Shown here piece after piece: positions 43,574 through 52,681 of a stretch of DNA of 64,000 bases. The position numbers and the translations under genes are program-made. How positions within the stretch are numbered: position 1 is the first letter of the stretch; each line of letters starts with the position of its first letter. The stretch comes from Bacteroidaceae bacterium (GTDB lineage: Bacteria > Bacteroidota > Bacteroidia > Bacteroidales > Bacteroidaceae), in contig JAFWYF010000012.1 of NCBI GenBank assembly GCA_017522785.1, forward strand, positions 62,001 to 126,000, read 5' to 3'. The notes beneath the pieces are model-generated. The model did no database searches and had not been told where the DNA came from. It worked only from the letters and a program-made list of their open reading frames with translations.

Positions 43574-44085
43574 ATTGAAAATATTTGTTGGTTTTTAATT
43601 GTCTGTATATCAAATTATTGCCTGCTTAATTTTGCAGGCCTTTATAATTCTTGGTTAATTTCTGCACACAAATTTATTTAAATTACTCATTAATTGATAC
43701 TTTTTAACAAGAAATTTTCGGCATTAAACCAAAATTATTCAATTTGGCCTATTTCTATACAATTCTTGCATAATAATTATATTCTCGGAAGAAGTTTAAT
43801 GGTGCTCTTGCAAAAAGTTCGGTATATGCTTGTTGTTGTGTGAAAATGTAAACTATTATGTCTTGTTCGGTAAAATAATGTAATAATATAAGTTTTATGC
43901 ATTTTTTTAATTTGCGGATTGCTTTTTAGTGAATAATGCGATTATTTGCTTCCTTTTTGCGAAAAATACTCCAACTTTTACTAAAATTATACTAAAAACT
44001 ACCTCTTTTTTTAAGTTTTCTTGTATGTGTGCCGATATATATGTACTTTTGCGCTATATTGAAAAATGTAAACAAAGGTGTATTT
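43574..44085. other. Divergent intergenic region of 512 bp between nagA and glnN
   Basis: Very AT-rich. It contains the nagA leader hairpin GCCTGC/GCAGGC (43620-43639), the nagA -7-like box (43669-43676) and the glnN promoter (44020-44051). The central 300 bp hold no ORF of note, no RNA gene and no repeat that I can recognise. Confidence 0.65.
44020..44051 (+). promoter_or_regulatory. glnN promoter
   Basis: CTTG (44020-44023, one mismatch to TTTG), 20 nt, then TACTTTTG (44044-44051), a full -7 match. The leader would be about 28 nt. Confidence 0.6.
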
Positions 44086-46269
44086 ATGTCAAAATTAAGA
44101 TTCGAAGTTGTGAGTGCTGCTTTTGGAAAAAAAGCGGTCGAGGTTCCAAATTCATCTAAACGTCCGTCGGAGTTATTCGGAATAAATGTATTTAACAGAG
44201 AAAAAATGTTTAAATATCTTCCGGGAGATGTCTATTTAAAGTTAATAGATGTAATAGATAACGATGCTCCGCTCGACACTTCCATAGCAGATAGTGTTGC
44301 TAAAGGAATGAAACGCTGGGCTATAGAGAATGGTGCAACACATTACACCCATTGGTTTCATCCATTAACCGAAACAACTGCCGAAAAACATGATGCCTTT
44401 GTGGAACACGACGGCAAAGGTGGGCTGATAGAGAAATTCTCCGGTAATTTGTTGGCTCAACAAGAACCAGATGCCTCATCTTTTCCCAATGGAGGCATAC
44501 GTAGCACATTCGAGGCTCGTGGCTATAGCGCGTGGGATCCAACCTCACCGGCATTCCTAATGGGTAATACCCTTTGTATTCCCACTGTGTTCATTGCCTA
44601 CACGGGAGAAGCTCTCGATTATAAAGCACCTTTACTAAAAGCACTGAGAGCTGTAGACAAAGCCGCTACCGATGTGTGTCGCTATTTCGATAAGAATGTA
44701 AAGAAAGTTAATACATATCTTGGTTGGGAACAAGAGTATTTCCTTGTAGACGAGGGTATGCTGCTGGCTCGTCCCGACCTCTTGCTCACAGGACGCACAT
44801 TGATGGGGCACGACAGTGCAAAAAACCAGCAACTCGAGGACCACTATTTTGGTTCTATACCGCAACGTGTGGCGGCTTTCATGAAAGATTTGGAAATTGA
44901 GGCTATTAAGCTAGGTATACCTGCCAAGACATGCCATAACGAGGCTGCACCAAACCAGTTTGAATTGGCACCAATATACGAAGAGTGCAATCTGGCAGTA
45001 GACCATAATATGCTCATAATGGCATTAATGAAAGAGGTCGCACGACGTCATGGCTTTCGTGTATTGCTACATGAGAAACCTTTTAAAGGTGTGAATGGTT
45101 CGGGAAAGCACAATAACTGGTCTCTTGGTACCGATACCGGTACTTTGCTCATGGCTCCCGGAAAAACCGACAAAGACAATTTACGTTTCATAACATTTGT
45201 TGTGAACACTTTGGCGGCTATATATCGTCATAACGGTTTATTAAAAGCGAGTATAATGTCTGCGGCAAACTCACACCGTCTTGGTGCAGCCGAGGCGCCC
45301 CCTGCTATAATATCCAGCTTCTTGGGGTCGCATCTATCATCGGTTCTCGACCACTTGGAAACAACCGACGATGTCGTAAGAATATTGAGCAAAAGAGAAC
45401 TTCGCTTGAATATTCCGCAAATTCCGGAATTGATGATTGACAATACCGACCGTAACCGCACCTCTCCTTTTGCATTCACCGGAAACCGTTTTGAGTTCCG
45501 AGCTGTAGGTTCCGAGGCTAACTGTGCGTCGGCAATGATTGCTCTTAATACAGCAATGGCAGAGCAATTAGTGATATTTAAAAAAGAGGTAGATGCGCTC
45601 ATTGAATCTGGCGAAACAAAAGAGGATGCACTCGTAAATGTTATAAGGAAATATATAAAATATAGCAAACCCATTCGTTTCGACGGCAACGGCTACTCCG
45701 AAGAGTGGCGAAAAGAGGCCGAGAAGCGTGGCTTGGATTGTGAGGCAAGTGCTCCAATTGTATTCGACCGCTATCTCGACAAAGAGAGCGTGCAGATGTT
45801 CGGTAACATGGATGTAATGACAGAAAAAGAACTCAAGGCACGTAACGAAATAAAATGGGAAATGTACACTAAGAAAGTGCAGATAGAGGCGCGTGTGTTG
45901 GGCGATTTGGCTTTGAATCACATAGTTCCCACAGCCACCAAATACCAGAGTTCATTGCTCGACAACATTATAAAAATGGAGCAGGTACTGGGTTGCGAAG
46001 AGGGGCGCATGGTTTCGGCTCAGAATATTGCAACAGTAAAGGAGATTGCTATGCGCGTTTCCGAAATACGCCGTTTGGTAGACGATATGGTAGAGCGTCG
46101 AAAGGTTGCAAACCGCATACTCGAAGAGCGAGAAAAGGCTGTTGCATACCACGATAAGGTTGCTCCTATGCTCGAAGAGATACGTACCCACATCGATAAA
46201 CTCGAGATTATGGTAGACAACGAATTGTGGACCTTGCCAAAGTATCGCGAACTCTTGTTTATAGTATAA
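44086..46269 (+). CDS. glnN: Glutamine synthetase type III
   Basis: ATP-dependent ammonia assimilation to glutamine. 727 aa, the length of the GSIII class first described in Bacteroides fragilis and unlike the 450- to 470-aa GSI. The ATG at 44086 (M-S-K-L-R-F) fits that class and follows a promoter at 44020-44051. Motifs: H-Y-T-H-W-F-H-P-L-T near 85, W-E-Q-E-Y-F near 220, N-Q-F-E-L-A-P near 300, N-G-S-G-K-H-N-N-W-S near 342 (glutamate and ammonia site) and A-N-S-H-R-L-G-A-A-E-A-P near 403. The 150-residue C-terminal helical tail is typical. Monocistronic. Confidence 0.98.
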   Translation: MSKLRFEVVSAAFGKKAVEVPNSSKRPSELFGINVFNREKMFKYLPGDVYLKLIDVIDNDAPLDTSIADSVAKGMKRWAIENGATHYTHWFHPLTETTAEKHDAFVEHDGKGGLIEKFSGNLLAQQEPDASSFPNGGIRSTFEARGYSAWDPTSPAFLMGNTLCIPTVFIAYTGEALDYKAPLLKALRAVDKAATDVCRYFDKNVKKVNTYLGWEQEYFLVDEGMLLARPDLLLTGRTLMGHDSAKNQQLEDHYFGSIPQRVAAFMKDLEIEAIKLGIPAKTCHNEAAPNQFELAPIYEECNLAVDHNMLIMALMKEVARRHGFRVLLHEKPFKGVNGSGKHNNWSLGTDTGTLLMAPGKTDKDNLRFITFVVNTLAAIYRHNGLLKASIMSAANSHRLGAAEAPPAIISSFLGSHLSSVLDHLETTDDVVRILSKRELRLNIPQIPELMIDNTDRNRTSPFAFTGNRFEFRAVGSEANCASAMIALNTAMAEQLVIFKKEVDALIESGETKEDALVNVIRKYIKYSKPIRFDGNGYSEEWRKEAEKRGLDCEASAPIVFDRYLDKESVQMFGNMDVMTEKELKARNEIKWEMYTKKVQIEARVLGDLALNHIVPTATKYQSSLLDNIIKMEQVLGCEEGRMVSAQNIATVKEIAMRVSEIRRLVDDMVERRKVANRILEEREKAVAYHDKVAPMLEEIRTHIDKLEIMVDNELWTLPKYRELLFIV

Positions 46270-46288
46270 TAAAGAGTGGCATATTTTA

Positions 46289-46320
46289 TTTGTTTCATAG
46301 AAAAAGAACAACTACATTTG
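46289..46320 (+). promoter_or_regulatory. murB promoter
   Basis: TTTG (46289-46292), exactly 20 nt, TACATTTG (46313-46320): a complete Bacteroidetes-type promoter, about 50 nt before the murB start. Confidence 0.75.
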
Positions 46321-46369
46321 CAATATTCCTATGTGAATATTCACAAGGTTGCATGTAAAAATAGAGTAG

Positions 46370-47380
46370 ATGATAATAAAAAAGAGATTATATTCTTTGC
46401 TTGCACATAACACTTTCGGCATCGATGTCGAAGCAGAACTATTTGTGGAGTTTGAAACAGAGCAAGAACTTATAGAACTAATAAATGAAGGTCTAAAACC
46501 ACCTGTACTTGTCATTGGCGGTGGCAGTAATCTTCTTTTTATGAACAATTACAGTGGAACCATTCTTCACTCTCGCATCTGCGATATACAAACTGTCGAA
46601 GAAAACGATTCCGAAGTCTATCTTCGCGTGGGTAGTGGAGTAGAATGGGATACTCTTGTAGAATATAGCATAGCAAATGGTATGCAAGGACTCGAAAACC
46701 TTTCGGCTATACCCGGCGAGGTAGGGGCAAGCGCAGTACAAAATGTTGGTGCATACGGTGTCGAGGCCGGAGAACTAATACATAGTGTCGAAGCAATATC
46801 TTTGTCCGATGCAACAAAAAAAATCTTCTTGCAAAAAGAGTGTGCTTTTGCCTACCGTAACAGCATATTCAAAAAGGAAGAAAAGGGCAAGAACGTCATA
46901 ACATATGTTACATATCATCTACGTAAAAAAACCGAATACAGAGTAGCATACGGTAATATGCTTCCTAAGGTTGAGGCTCTCGGTGGTCTTTCTGCAAAGA
47001 ATATTCGCACAGTTATATGCGAAACTCGTGCAGAAAAGTTGCCCTCTCCCTCTAGTTTGGGAAGTGCAGGTAGTTTCTTTATGAACCCGGTGGTTAGTGC
47101 CACAATTGCCCAAAAACTAAAAGAGCGTTATCCCGATATGCCACAATATAACACCCCCGATGGAGGGGTTAAACTCTCGGCAGGGTGGCTCATCGAGCAG
47201 TGTGGTTGGAAAGGTAAACAAATTGGAAATGTGGGAACATATCCTAAACAGGCTCTTGTTATAGTGAACCATGGTGGAGCCACCGGTGCCGAGGTTTTGG
47301 CTTTCTCACATGCTATATGCAAATCGGTAAAAGAGACATTTGGTATAGAGTTGCATCCCGAAGTTAATGCAATAGGCTGA
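46370..47380 (+). CDS. murB: UDP-N-acetylenolpyruvoylglucosamine reductase
   Basis: Second committed step of peptidoglycan precursor synthesis: NADPH-dependent reduction to UDP-MurNAc. 336 aa, type I (E. coli-like) form. FAD-binding V-I-G-G-G-S-N-L near 46, P-G-E-V-G-A-S-A-V-Q-N-V-G-A-Y-G near 113, and the catalytic Ser in G-S-A-G-S-F-F-M-N-P near 227, with a late E-V-N Glu near 331. The gene has its own promoter and lies 2 nt before a metallo-hydrolase gene, so the two are one operon. Confidence 0.96.
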   Translation: MIIKKRLYSLLAHNTFGIDVEAELFVEFETEQELIELINEGLKPPVLVIGGGSNLLFMNNYSGTILHSRICDIQTVEENDSEVYLRVGSGVEWDTLVEYSIANGMQGLENLSAIPGEVGASAVQNVGAYGVEAGELIHSVEAISLSDATKKIFLQKECAFAYRNSIFKKEEKGKNVITYVTYHLRKKTEYRVAYGNMLPKVEALGGLSAKNIRTVICETRAEKLPSPSSLGSAGSFFMNPVVSATIAQKLKERYPDMPQYNTPDGGVKLSAGWLIEQCGWKGKQIGNVGTYPKQALVIVNHGGATGAEVLAFSHAICKSVKETFGIELHPEVNAIG

Positions 47381-47382
47381 CA

Positions 47383-48144
47383 ATGAAAATCAAATTATTA
47401 GGAACGGGAACATCTACCGGAGTACCTGAGTTGGGTTGCTCGTGCGAGGTGTGTACATCTGCCGACCCACGTGATAGCAGATTGCGCTGTTCGGCTATGG
47501 TTGAGGACAACGATGTACGTCTGCTCATTGATTGTGGCCCCGATTTCCGAACCCAGTTGTTGCGTGAACCATTTCGTAAGATAGATGCAGTACTCCTTAC
47601 ACACAAACACTACGACCATGTAGCAGGGCTCGATGATTTGCGTCCTTTCTGTACAGGTGGAGAAATACCTGTGTATGCCGAACAAGAAACAGTGATGCAG
47701 GTACGCACTATCTTTCCATACTGTTTTGCCGAAATAAAATATCCCGGGGTGCCCAATCTGCAACTATGTACAGTAGATGTAGAGACTCCGTTCAAAGTCA
47801 AACATTTGGAAATAGTGCCAATAAGGGTTTTTCATGGGAAGATGCCAATTGCAGGATACCGAATAGGTGATTTGGCATACATCACCGACATGAGTTACAT
47901 AGAACCTTGCGAATTACAGAAATTGCATGGAGTAAAGGTACTTGTCATGAATGCGCTAAGATATTCAAAACCTCACAGAACGCATCAGACCGTGCTCGAG
48001 GCACTTAAAATTGTCGATTACATAAAACCACGAGCGACATATTTCACTCATCTAATGCATCACATTGGTCTGCATGCCAAAATAGAGAAGTGTCTTCCTT
48101 GCGGAGTACATCTTGGATACGATGGCTTGGAGATAAAAATATAA
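47383..48144 (+). CDS. Metallo-beta-lactamase-fold hydrolase (PhnP-like)
   Basis: 253 aa. The metal motif is T-H74-K-H76-Y-D78-H79, with a further L-I-D-C-G-P near 48, F-H-G-K-M near 148 and D-M-S-Y near 168. Near the start G-C19-S-C21-E-V-C24 matches the extra zinc-binding cysteines of PhnP, the phosphoribosyl cyclic phosphodiesterase; related proteins hydrolyse cyclic phosphates or nucleotides. There is no phn cluster, so the substrate is unsure. It follows murB by 2 nt. Its stop codon is inside the terminator stem. Confidence 0.85.
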   Translation: MKIKLLGTGTSTGVPELGCSCEVCTSADPRDSRLRCSAMVEDNDVRLLIDCGPDFRTQLLREPFRKIDAVLLTHKHYDHVAGLDDLRPFCTGGEIPVYAEQETVMQVRTIFPYCFAEIKYPGVPNLQLCTVDVETPFKVKHLEIVPIRVFHGKMPIAGYRIGDLAYITDMSYIEPCELQKLHGVKVLVMNALRYSKPHRTHQTVLEALKIVDYIKPRATYFTHLMHHIGLHAKIEKCLPCGVHLGYDGLEIKI

Positions 48145-48176
48145 ACAGCGAAATTTTTCGCTGTTTATATTTTTAT
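48133..48176. terminator. Bidirectional terminator overlapping both stop codons
   Basis: 21-bp stem (48133-48153 with 48156-48176). TAA of the PhnP-like gene (48142-48144) lies in the left arm and that of the convergent hsp20 (48173-48175) in the right arm. Confidence 0.85.
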
Positions 48177-48664
48177 TCAATCGTAATCTGTTTATTAACC
48201 TCTTTATGCTCTGCCGGCATCTTTTTGGGTATCTCAATATTCAGCACACCGTCAGTAACCTTTGCCTGAATCTTGCCGACATCAACATCGTCGGGAAGAA
48301 TAAGCGTTTGCTGAAATTTTGTATATGAAAATTCGCGTCGCAAGTATCTTCCTTTTCTCTCCTCTTCGTTCTTCTCTTTGTGTTGCTCCTCATCTTTGCA
48401 ACCACATTTCCCATCTTTTTCAATGCAATTGCAGTTCTTTTCCATCGTAATTGTAAGGTCGTTCTGCGAATTGAGATGAATCTTGAAATCCGATTTTGTC
48501 ATTCCGGGAGCGGCAACCTCAACAGTGTATTTGTCTTCACACTCTATTACATTTATAGCCGGTGCTGTTGCATTTCCGCGTATCATCCATTCGTTGTTAA
48601 AGAAATCGTTAAAGATGCTGGGAATCCAATGTTGCGTTGTTCCGCGTTTTACAGGCATACTCAT
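48173..48664 (-). CDS. Hsp20/alpha-crystallin small heat-shock protein with a Cys-rich insertion
   Basis: ATP-independent holdase chaperone. 163 aa, longer than the usual 140-150. N-terminal W-I-P-S-I-F-N-D-F-F, alpha-crystallin domain from about 35 (Y-T-V-E-V-A-A-P-G-M, then V-T-D-G-V-L-N-I-E-I-P at 137-146, the A-x-x-x-n-G-V-L motif) and a short tail. Between strands, residues 76-106 hold an extra charged loop with C78-x-C80 and C87-x-C89, which is unusual and looks like a metal or redox site. A 7-bp inverted repeat (48697-48703 with 48707-48713) lies upstream and may be an operator; a CIRCE element is not seen. Confidence 0.92.
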   Translation of the reverse strand: MSMPVKRGTTQHWIPSIFNDFFNNEWMIRGNATAPAINVIECEDKYTVEVAAPGMTKSDFKIHLNSQNDLTITMEKNCNCIEKDGKCGCKDEEQHKEKNEEERKGRYLRREFSYTKFQQTLILPDDVDVGKIQAKVTDGVLNIEIPKKMPAEHKEVNKQITIE

Positions 48665-48803
48665 TTTTTTATAAATTTAATGGTTAAACATCATTAAACC
48701 ACAATATGTGGTTCTTATGCCTATAAAATGTTCTTGTGGAATGTTTTGTTCTTCTCTTTTGCAAATTTTGAACAGATTTTAATTCTGTTAGCAAAAAGTG
48801 GTT

Positions 48804-49886
48804 CTATAGAATGTATCCTATTCCTTCTATTTCAACCAATAGCTCGGAACGACAAATGTCGCACTGCAGATAAATCTTTTGTGGTGCAGGATAGTTTTGT
48901 TCCATAAACTCTTTTATGGCTTTTATATCATTCTCCTGTTTAACATAAATTCTTAGTGCAGAATATACACTATCTTTGACTTTTACAGCAATATTGGCGG
49001 GAGAAACAAGGCAGTCCATAATCTCCATTGTTGTAGCTGTTTGAATAACACTGTCGTTGCTACAAATGCTATCTTCTCCTTTTATTGCCGCTGTTCCCGA
49101 TATGTAAATATTTTCATTGAACAATCGTGCGCGTTCAAATTTTGGTGTACTCTTGCCACTATTGTTGCCGGCTAAAACATTTTGGGAGTAGTTGTGTGCC
49201 GCAATCTGCATAGGGTTGTCTATGGGAATGTTAACACCCTCTCCATTGGCAGCAAAGACCTCAACCATTATACCGCCTTTGCTTTGTCCTATTCCTGTTG
49301 CCGCCGGGTAACCGTTTGTCCACTCTGCTTTAGAGTAGAAAAGAGAGCGAGCATCGTTGAATTCCTGATAGTTCTGCACTCCATTCTGCTCCTCTGTTAT
49401 GTCGCAGATATAGTTCCATTGACGGTATATGTCATTTATATAAAACCTTTCGTGGTCGAATATTGTATTTATTCTGCTGAAGATATTCTCCGATTGCTCT
49501 TTTGCAGAACAATTTAAATTTTTACAGAATATGCCGGCTGTTACGATTTCTCTTTTATTCCCTTTTTTTAGAACAATATACTCCTGTGCTCTTTTAATAG
49601 TTACACCCTCTTCGTCCAAAATAAGTACCTCTGCAATAAGCGACGATTCAAATGGCTTCTGTGCTACATAACTCACAACAGGTGCATCGCAATCAAAGGA
49701 TTCCTTTACGCAAGATTGCAAATGTTCTGCATTTTGTATATAATCGGAATTGCTGTGGGGAAGATGAAAGAATGTTATTTTAATTATATTCTGCAACGTA
49801 GACAGTTGCTCAAAAATAGAGAGATACATCTCTTTGATATCTCCCTCTTTTGCAGTTGTGAATATAATCTGTTTCTTGTTAAACAT
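48804..49886 (-). CDS. Chorismatase-like protein (XanB2/FkbO family, RidA-type fold)
   Basis: 360 aa, no signal. The C-terminal half follows the chorismatase pattern: Y-R-Q-W-N-Y-I near 157, F-N-D-A-R near 175, N-G-Y-P-A-A-T-G-I-G near 194, V-E-V-F-A-A-N near 208, P-K-F-E-R-A-R near 246 and I-S-G-T-A-A-I near 259. Chorismatases remove pyruvate from chorismate to give hydroxybenzoates or dihydroxycyclohexadienes for pigments, quinone-like compounds or antibiotics. No pigment or polyketide genes are adjacent. The N-terminal 140 residues are divergent. Family membership is fairly sure, the reaction is not. A plain RidA-like role is the alternative. Confidence 0.7.
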   Translation of the reverse strand: MFNKKQIIFTTAKEGDIKEMYLSIFEQLSTLQNIIKITFFHLPHSNSDYIQNAEHLQSCVKESFDCDAPVVSYVAQKPFESSLIAEVLILDEEGVTIKRAQEYIVLKKGNKREIVTAGIFCKNLNCSAKEQSENIFSRINTIFDHERFYINDIYRQWNYICDITEEQNGVQNYQEFNDARSLFYSKAEWTNGYPAATGIGQSKGGIMVEVFAANGEGVNIPIDNPMQIAAHNYSQNVLAGNNSGKSTPKFERARLFNENIYISGTAAIKGEDSICSNDSVIQTATTMEIMDCLVSPANIAVKVKDSVYSALRIYVKQENDIKAIKEFMEQNYPAPQKIYLQCDICRSELLVEIEGIGYIL

Positions 49887-50061
49887 TCTTTTGTTCTCTA
49901 TTTAATTGCTTTTGTCAGAATGGAAGGTCAATAGTTTGCTTACACTTTGCAAAAGTACATTATTTTCGCGTATTAAAATAGAGCAAACTAACAAAATGTG
50001 TTGCTTGCTCTAAAATTTCGCTGTTTGTAAAACAAAATTTGGGCTTTACTGGCTATGCTTT

Positions 50062-50526
50062 TTACAATAATTTAAAGCGAAGACGCAATATATTGTTTTC
50101 CCAACTATGGCTGATTATTTTGAACGTGCCAATCTCGCTTGTATTACTTACATGTGCCCCAATACATGCGCAGATATCATAATCGCCAACACGCACAATG
50201 CGCAGAATATCGCTGGCATCGGCAGGTAATTTACCCAAATCAACCCCACTGGGTACGTTGTCGCGCGAAACAAAAGATACACTAACTGGCATTTGTTGCT
50301 TAATAACTTCGTTTACCCTTCTCTCAATCTCTGCAATCTGCTCCTCTGTTGGTGCACATGGCAGGGTGTAGTCGCACTTGCTCTTTTTACGTTCTATATG
50401 CGCATTTCGACTTCTCTCGCACCCGAACATACGTACCATTGTCTGGTTAAGTATATGCTCGCAAGTATGCATAGGTGGGTACTCTTGTTTATTGTGGTCG
50501 TTTAATTGTGGTGTTTCGGTTGTCAT
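50062..50526 (-). CDS. Alanyl-tRNA-editing domain protein (AlaX/SAD-like)
   Basis: 154 aa from ATG 50526; an upstream in-frame start adds 23 residues with no domain content. It is the free-standing second additional domain of alanyl- and threonyl-tRNA synthetases, which hydrolyses mischarged aminoacyl-tRNA. Zinc ligands are visible as H20-T-C-E-H24 and C121-I-G-A-H125. The middle (E-E-Q-I-A-E-I-E-R-R-V-N-E-V-I) is helical, as in the family. It is shorter than AlaX-M/L because the N-terminal beta-barrel is missing, like AlaX-S. Stand-alone gene. Confidence 0.85.
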   Translation of the reverse strand: MTTETPQLNDHNKQEYPPMHTCEHILNQTMVRMFGCERSRNAHIERKKSKCDYTLPCAPTEEQIAEIERRVNEVIKQQMPVSVSFVSRDNVPSGVDLGKLPADASDILRIVRVGDYDICACIGAHVSNTSEIGTFKIISHSWENNILRLRFKLL

Positions 50527-50741
50527 TGGCTGTTTAGTTTTGCTTATAATCAATACAAAAGTAATTCTGTTTCTTGGTATGTGCAAATTTTGCACATGTG
50601 GTGTTTATTATTGGTAGTTGCCACAAACAATGCAATAACTGAATTGATATAAAAGAATAATTGAGTGTTATGATTTGTTAAACTTCTGACGATACAAATG
50701 ATATTAGAAAATTAGTGTATATTTGCATATAATCCTAGACT

Positions 50742-51176
50742 ATGAAATATATGAAGAGAATTATGCTAATAGTTTCAGTGGCATTGATGATGATTCCTTT
50801 GCCACAGAATGTTGTAGCAAAGAATAACTTCTCCAATGTAAATATTGAGAAGCACGAAAGAAAACAGCAGAAAAGACCTGACAGAGCTCGTGTTATGCGC
50901 AACGATGACTTTTCAATGATGTACAAGATTATGAAGAATTCCTCGTTTGACGGTAACAGAATTGACATAATACGTGTTGCATGCATTGCAAGCCATTTTA
51001 GTAGTAAGCAGTGTGCAAAGCTTTTGGCATTATTCTCTTTTAATGACAACAGGATTGAAGCACTGAGTATTATGGCACCAAATATTGTAGATTCCGACAA
51101 CTATGATAAGATTCTCGACCAGTTCTCTTTTACATCGAGCAAAGAGAAAGCTACAAGTATTCTGTTAAAGCGCTAA
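50742..51176 (+). CDS. Secreted DUF4476-like protein
   Basis: 144 aa. A signal peptide (about 1-26, ending V-V-A-K) is followed by a basic linker and then a helical domain with repeating D-x-F-S-M-M-Y-K-I, S-F-D-G-N-R-I, F-S-S-K-Q-C-A-K-L-L-A-L-F-S-F-N-D-N-R and F-S-F-T-S-S-K-E-K-A segments, characteristic of DUF4476. Function unknown; periplasmic. A -7 box TATATTTG (50718-50725) lies directly upstream, giving a leader of under 20 nt. Confidence 0.75.
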   Translation: MKYMKRIMLIVSVALMMIPLPQNVVAKNNFSNVNIEKHERKQQKRPDRARVMRNDDFSMMYKIMKNSSFDGNRIDIIRVACIASHFSSKQCAKLLALFSFNDNRIEALSIMAPNIVDSDNYDKILDQFSFTSSKEKATSILLKR

Positions 51177-51295
51177 TATCTATTGAGAGAAAGGGTTTGA
51201 ATTTATATCACAAATTATATAGAAATATAAAAGAAATATTAGAGCAATCTTTTTTGAGCATTAATTCTATGTAATATATTAGAAGACAAAATCAT

Positions 51296-51320
51296 AAAGC
51301 ACACCATTATAGTGTGCTTT
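51296..51320. terminator. Hairpin between convergent genes
   Basis: 9-bp stem (51296-51304 with 51312-51320) with a 7-nt loop, followed by GTTTGT on the plus strand. It serves the DUF4476-like gene or the convergent gene ending at 51395. Confidence 0.7.
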
Positions 51321-51394
51321 GTTTGTCTACCTACACAATCGTAAAACCCTTTTATCGACGGTATGTTTGTGAACATTAAAGTTCTAATGTGAAA

Positions 51395-52018
51395 CTATTT
51401 TACGTCTTCCGGATATAACTTTTTAAAATCCTCTGTAAGCTCCTTAATTTCAGGGATAAGGTCTTCAACTGCCGATTGGTCGTTGGCTATTATAGCTGTT
51501 GATAACTCTTCGAGAATTTTTACTAATTTATGGCAGTTAGTATCTTTTTGGGGGCTCCAGCACTCAGCAGTGTAGTACCCACCGTTAATCAGTATCTCGT
51601 ATGTTACACCATCAAGTCCATTAGGCTGAGCAAGATAAGACGATGAGAATACTGCTGCACTGAACAATTCTTTCAATAGTTTTGCTGTGTTGCGCGAGAT
51701 ATTGTGTCTATATTCGTTAATTTTAGCCTCTTTTGAGTACCAGATACTTTTCTTTGCAACCTTTAGAACAAGCTCGGCACTCTCGTTGACGTAGTAGCAT
51801 CCTTGTTCGCCTGTAAAGGATGGTCGTATTGTAAAAGCAAAATCATCGAGTTCCCTGTTATTTAATAGCAGGGAGTCAATTTTTGCATAGTATCTATTTA
51901 ATATGCATTCGGAATTGTCTCTTCCTTTAGGATATAATCTGCTTTGCGCATTTGTTCCAATAGAAAGATTTAGTCCTAATATAATAAGGATAAAACAAGA
52001 TGCTTTTCTTGCATACAT
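51395..52018 (-). CDS. Secreted hypothetical protein, 207 aa
   Basis: Signal peptide 1-24 (G-T-N-A|Q-S). The mature part has three Cys and a mixed helix/strand pattern (F-A-F-T-I-R-P-S-F-T-G-E-Q-G-C-Y-Y-V-N near 62, Y-E-I-L-I-N-G-G-Y-Y near 143). I do not recognise a family. It lies 25 nt downstream of the deoxyribonucleotidase gene on the same strand. Periplasmic location is likely. Confidence 0.6.
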   Translation of the reverse strand: MYARKASCFILIILGLNLSIGTNAQSRLYPKGRDNSECILNRYYAKIDSLLLNNRELDDFAFTIRPSFTGEQGCYYVNESAELVLKVAKKSIWYSKEAKINEYRHNISRNTAKLLKELFSAAVFSSSYLAQPNGLDGVTYEILINGGYYTAECWSPQKDTNCHKLVKILEELSTAIIANDQSAVEDLIPEIKELTEDFKKLYPEDVK

Positions 52019-52043
52019 AGGCTTGTATACTTCCCGTTCAATA

Positions 52044-52490
52044 TTACATCAATAAATAGTTTAGTATGGAGTCCATGTCGGGAAATCTTTCTGAGCCAAA
52101 GTGCAACCACTCGCCTTTGAACTCGCTTGCACCGTTCTTGCCTCTGTCGTCAATAAGGTAATCTCCTTCGCACAAATCTTTGTGGTGGGTTATTATTACA
52201 CGTTTGTGGAATATGTCATCGAGATATTTTTTCACCCATTCAATCTTTTCCGAGGCAGCAGTAGGGTTGTTCCAAGGCGATGTGGTGAGGATATATACGT
52301 CGTATCTGCGAGCCAATAGGCGTACTGCCTCTATTGCTCCGGGTAGTGGTTGCATAAGTGCAAACAAACCGGGTATCTCGTCTAAACGACCTTTGTACAG
52401 CTCTTTTGTTGCTTCATCAATCTGCTTCAATCCCGATTCGAAATCGACTAGAACTCCGTCCATGTCAAAAAATAGTCTCTTCTTACTCAT
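52044..52490 (-). CDS. 5'(3')-deoxyribonucleotidase-like HAD phosphatase
   Basis: 148 aa of the HAD superfamily, NT5C type. Motif I is F-D9-M-D11-G-V-L-V-D, motif II is L-T-T-S-P-W near 69, then K near 104 and a motif III D-D-R-G near 113. It should dephosphorylate deoxyribonucleoside monophosphates and limit dNTP pools. The cap is minimal. A -7-like box TATCTTTA lies near 52578 on the minus strand. Confidence 0.85.
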   Translation of the reverse strand: MSKKRLFFDMDGVLVDFESGLKQIDEATKELYKGRLDEIPGLFALMQPLPGAIEAVRLLARRYDVYILTTSPWNNPTAASEKIEWVKKYLDDIFHKRVIITHHKDLCEGDYLIDDRGKNGASEFKGEWLHFGSERFPDMDSILNYLLM

Positions 52491-52681
52491 ATCTAAAATT
52501 GTTTGTGTTAATCTTACACTTTTTAATAATACTATTTTAGTATGTTTTTCTGCAATGTCCTAAAAAGTATAATTTTTTGTAAAGATAGCATTTTTTTATT
52601 TACAAACAATTTTATTAGACTTTTTTAGAATCGGATATCTTTAATCTATGGTTATACAGAACCTCTTTGGTAGACTGCTTA

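Noticed and set aside
48697..48713. CIRCE-type heat-shock operator before hsp20
   Set aside because: The inverted repeat is AACCACA/TGTGGTT with a 3-nt gap, not the TTAGCACTC-N9 form.
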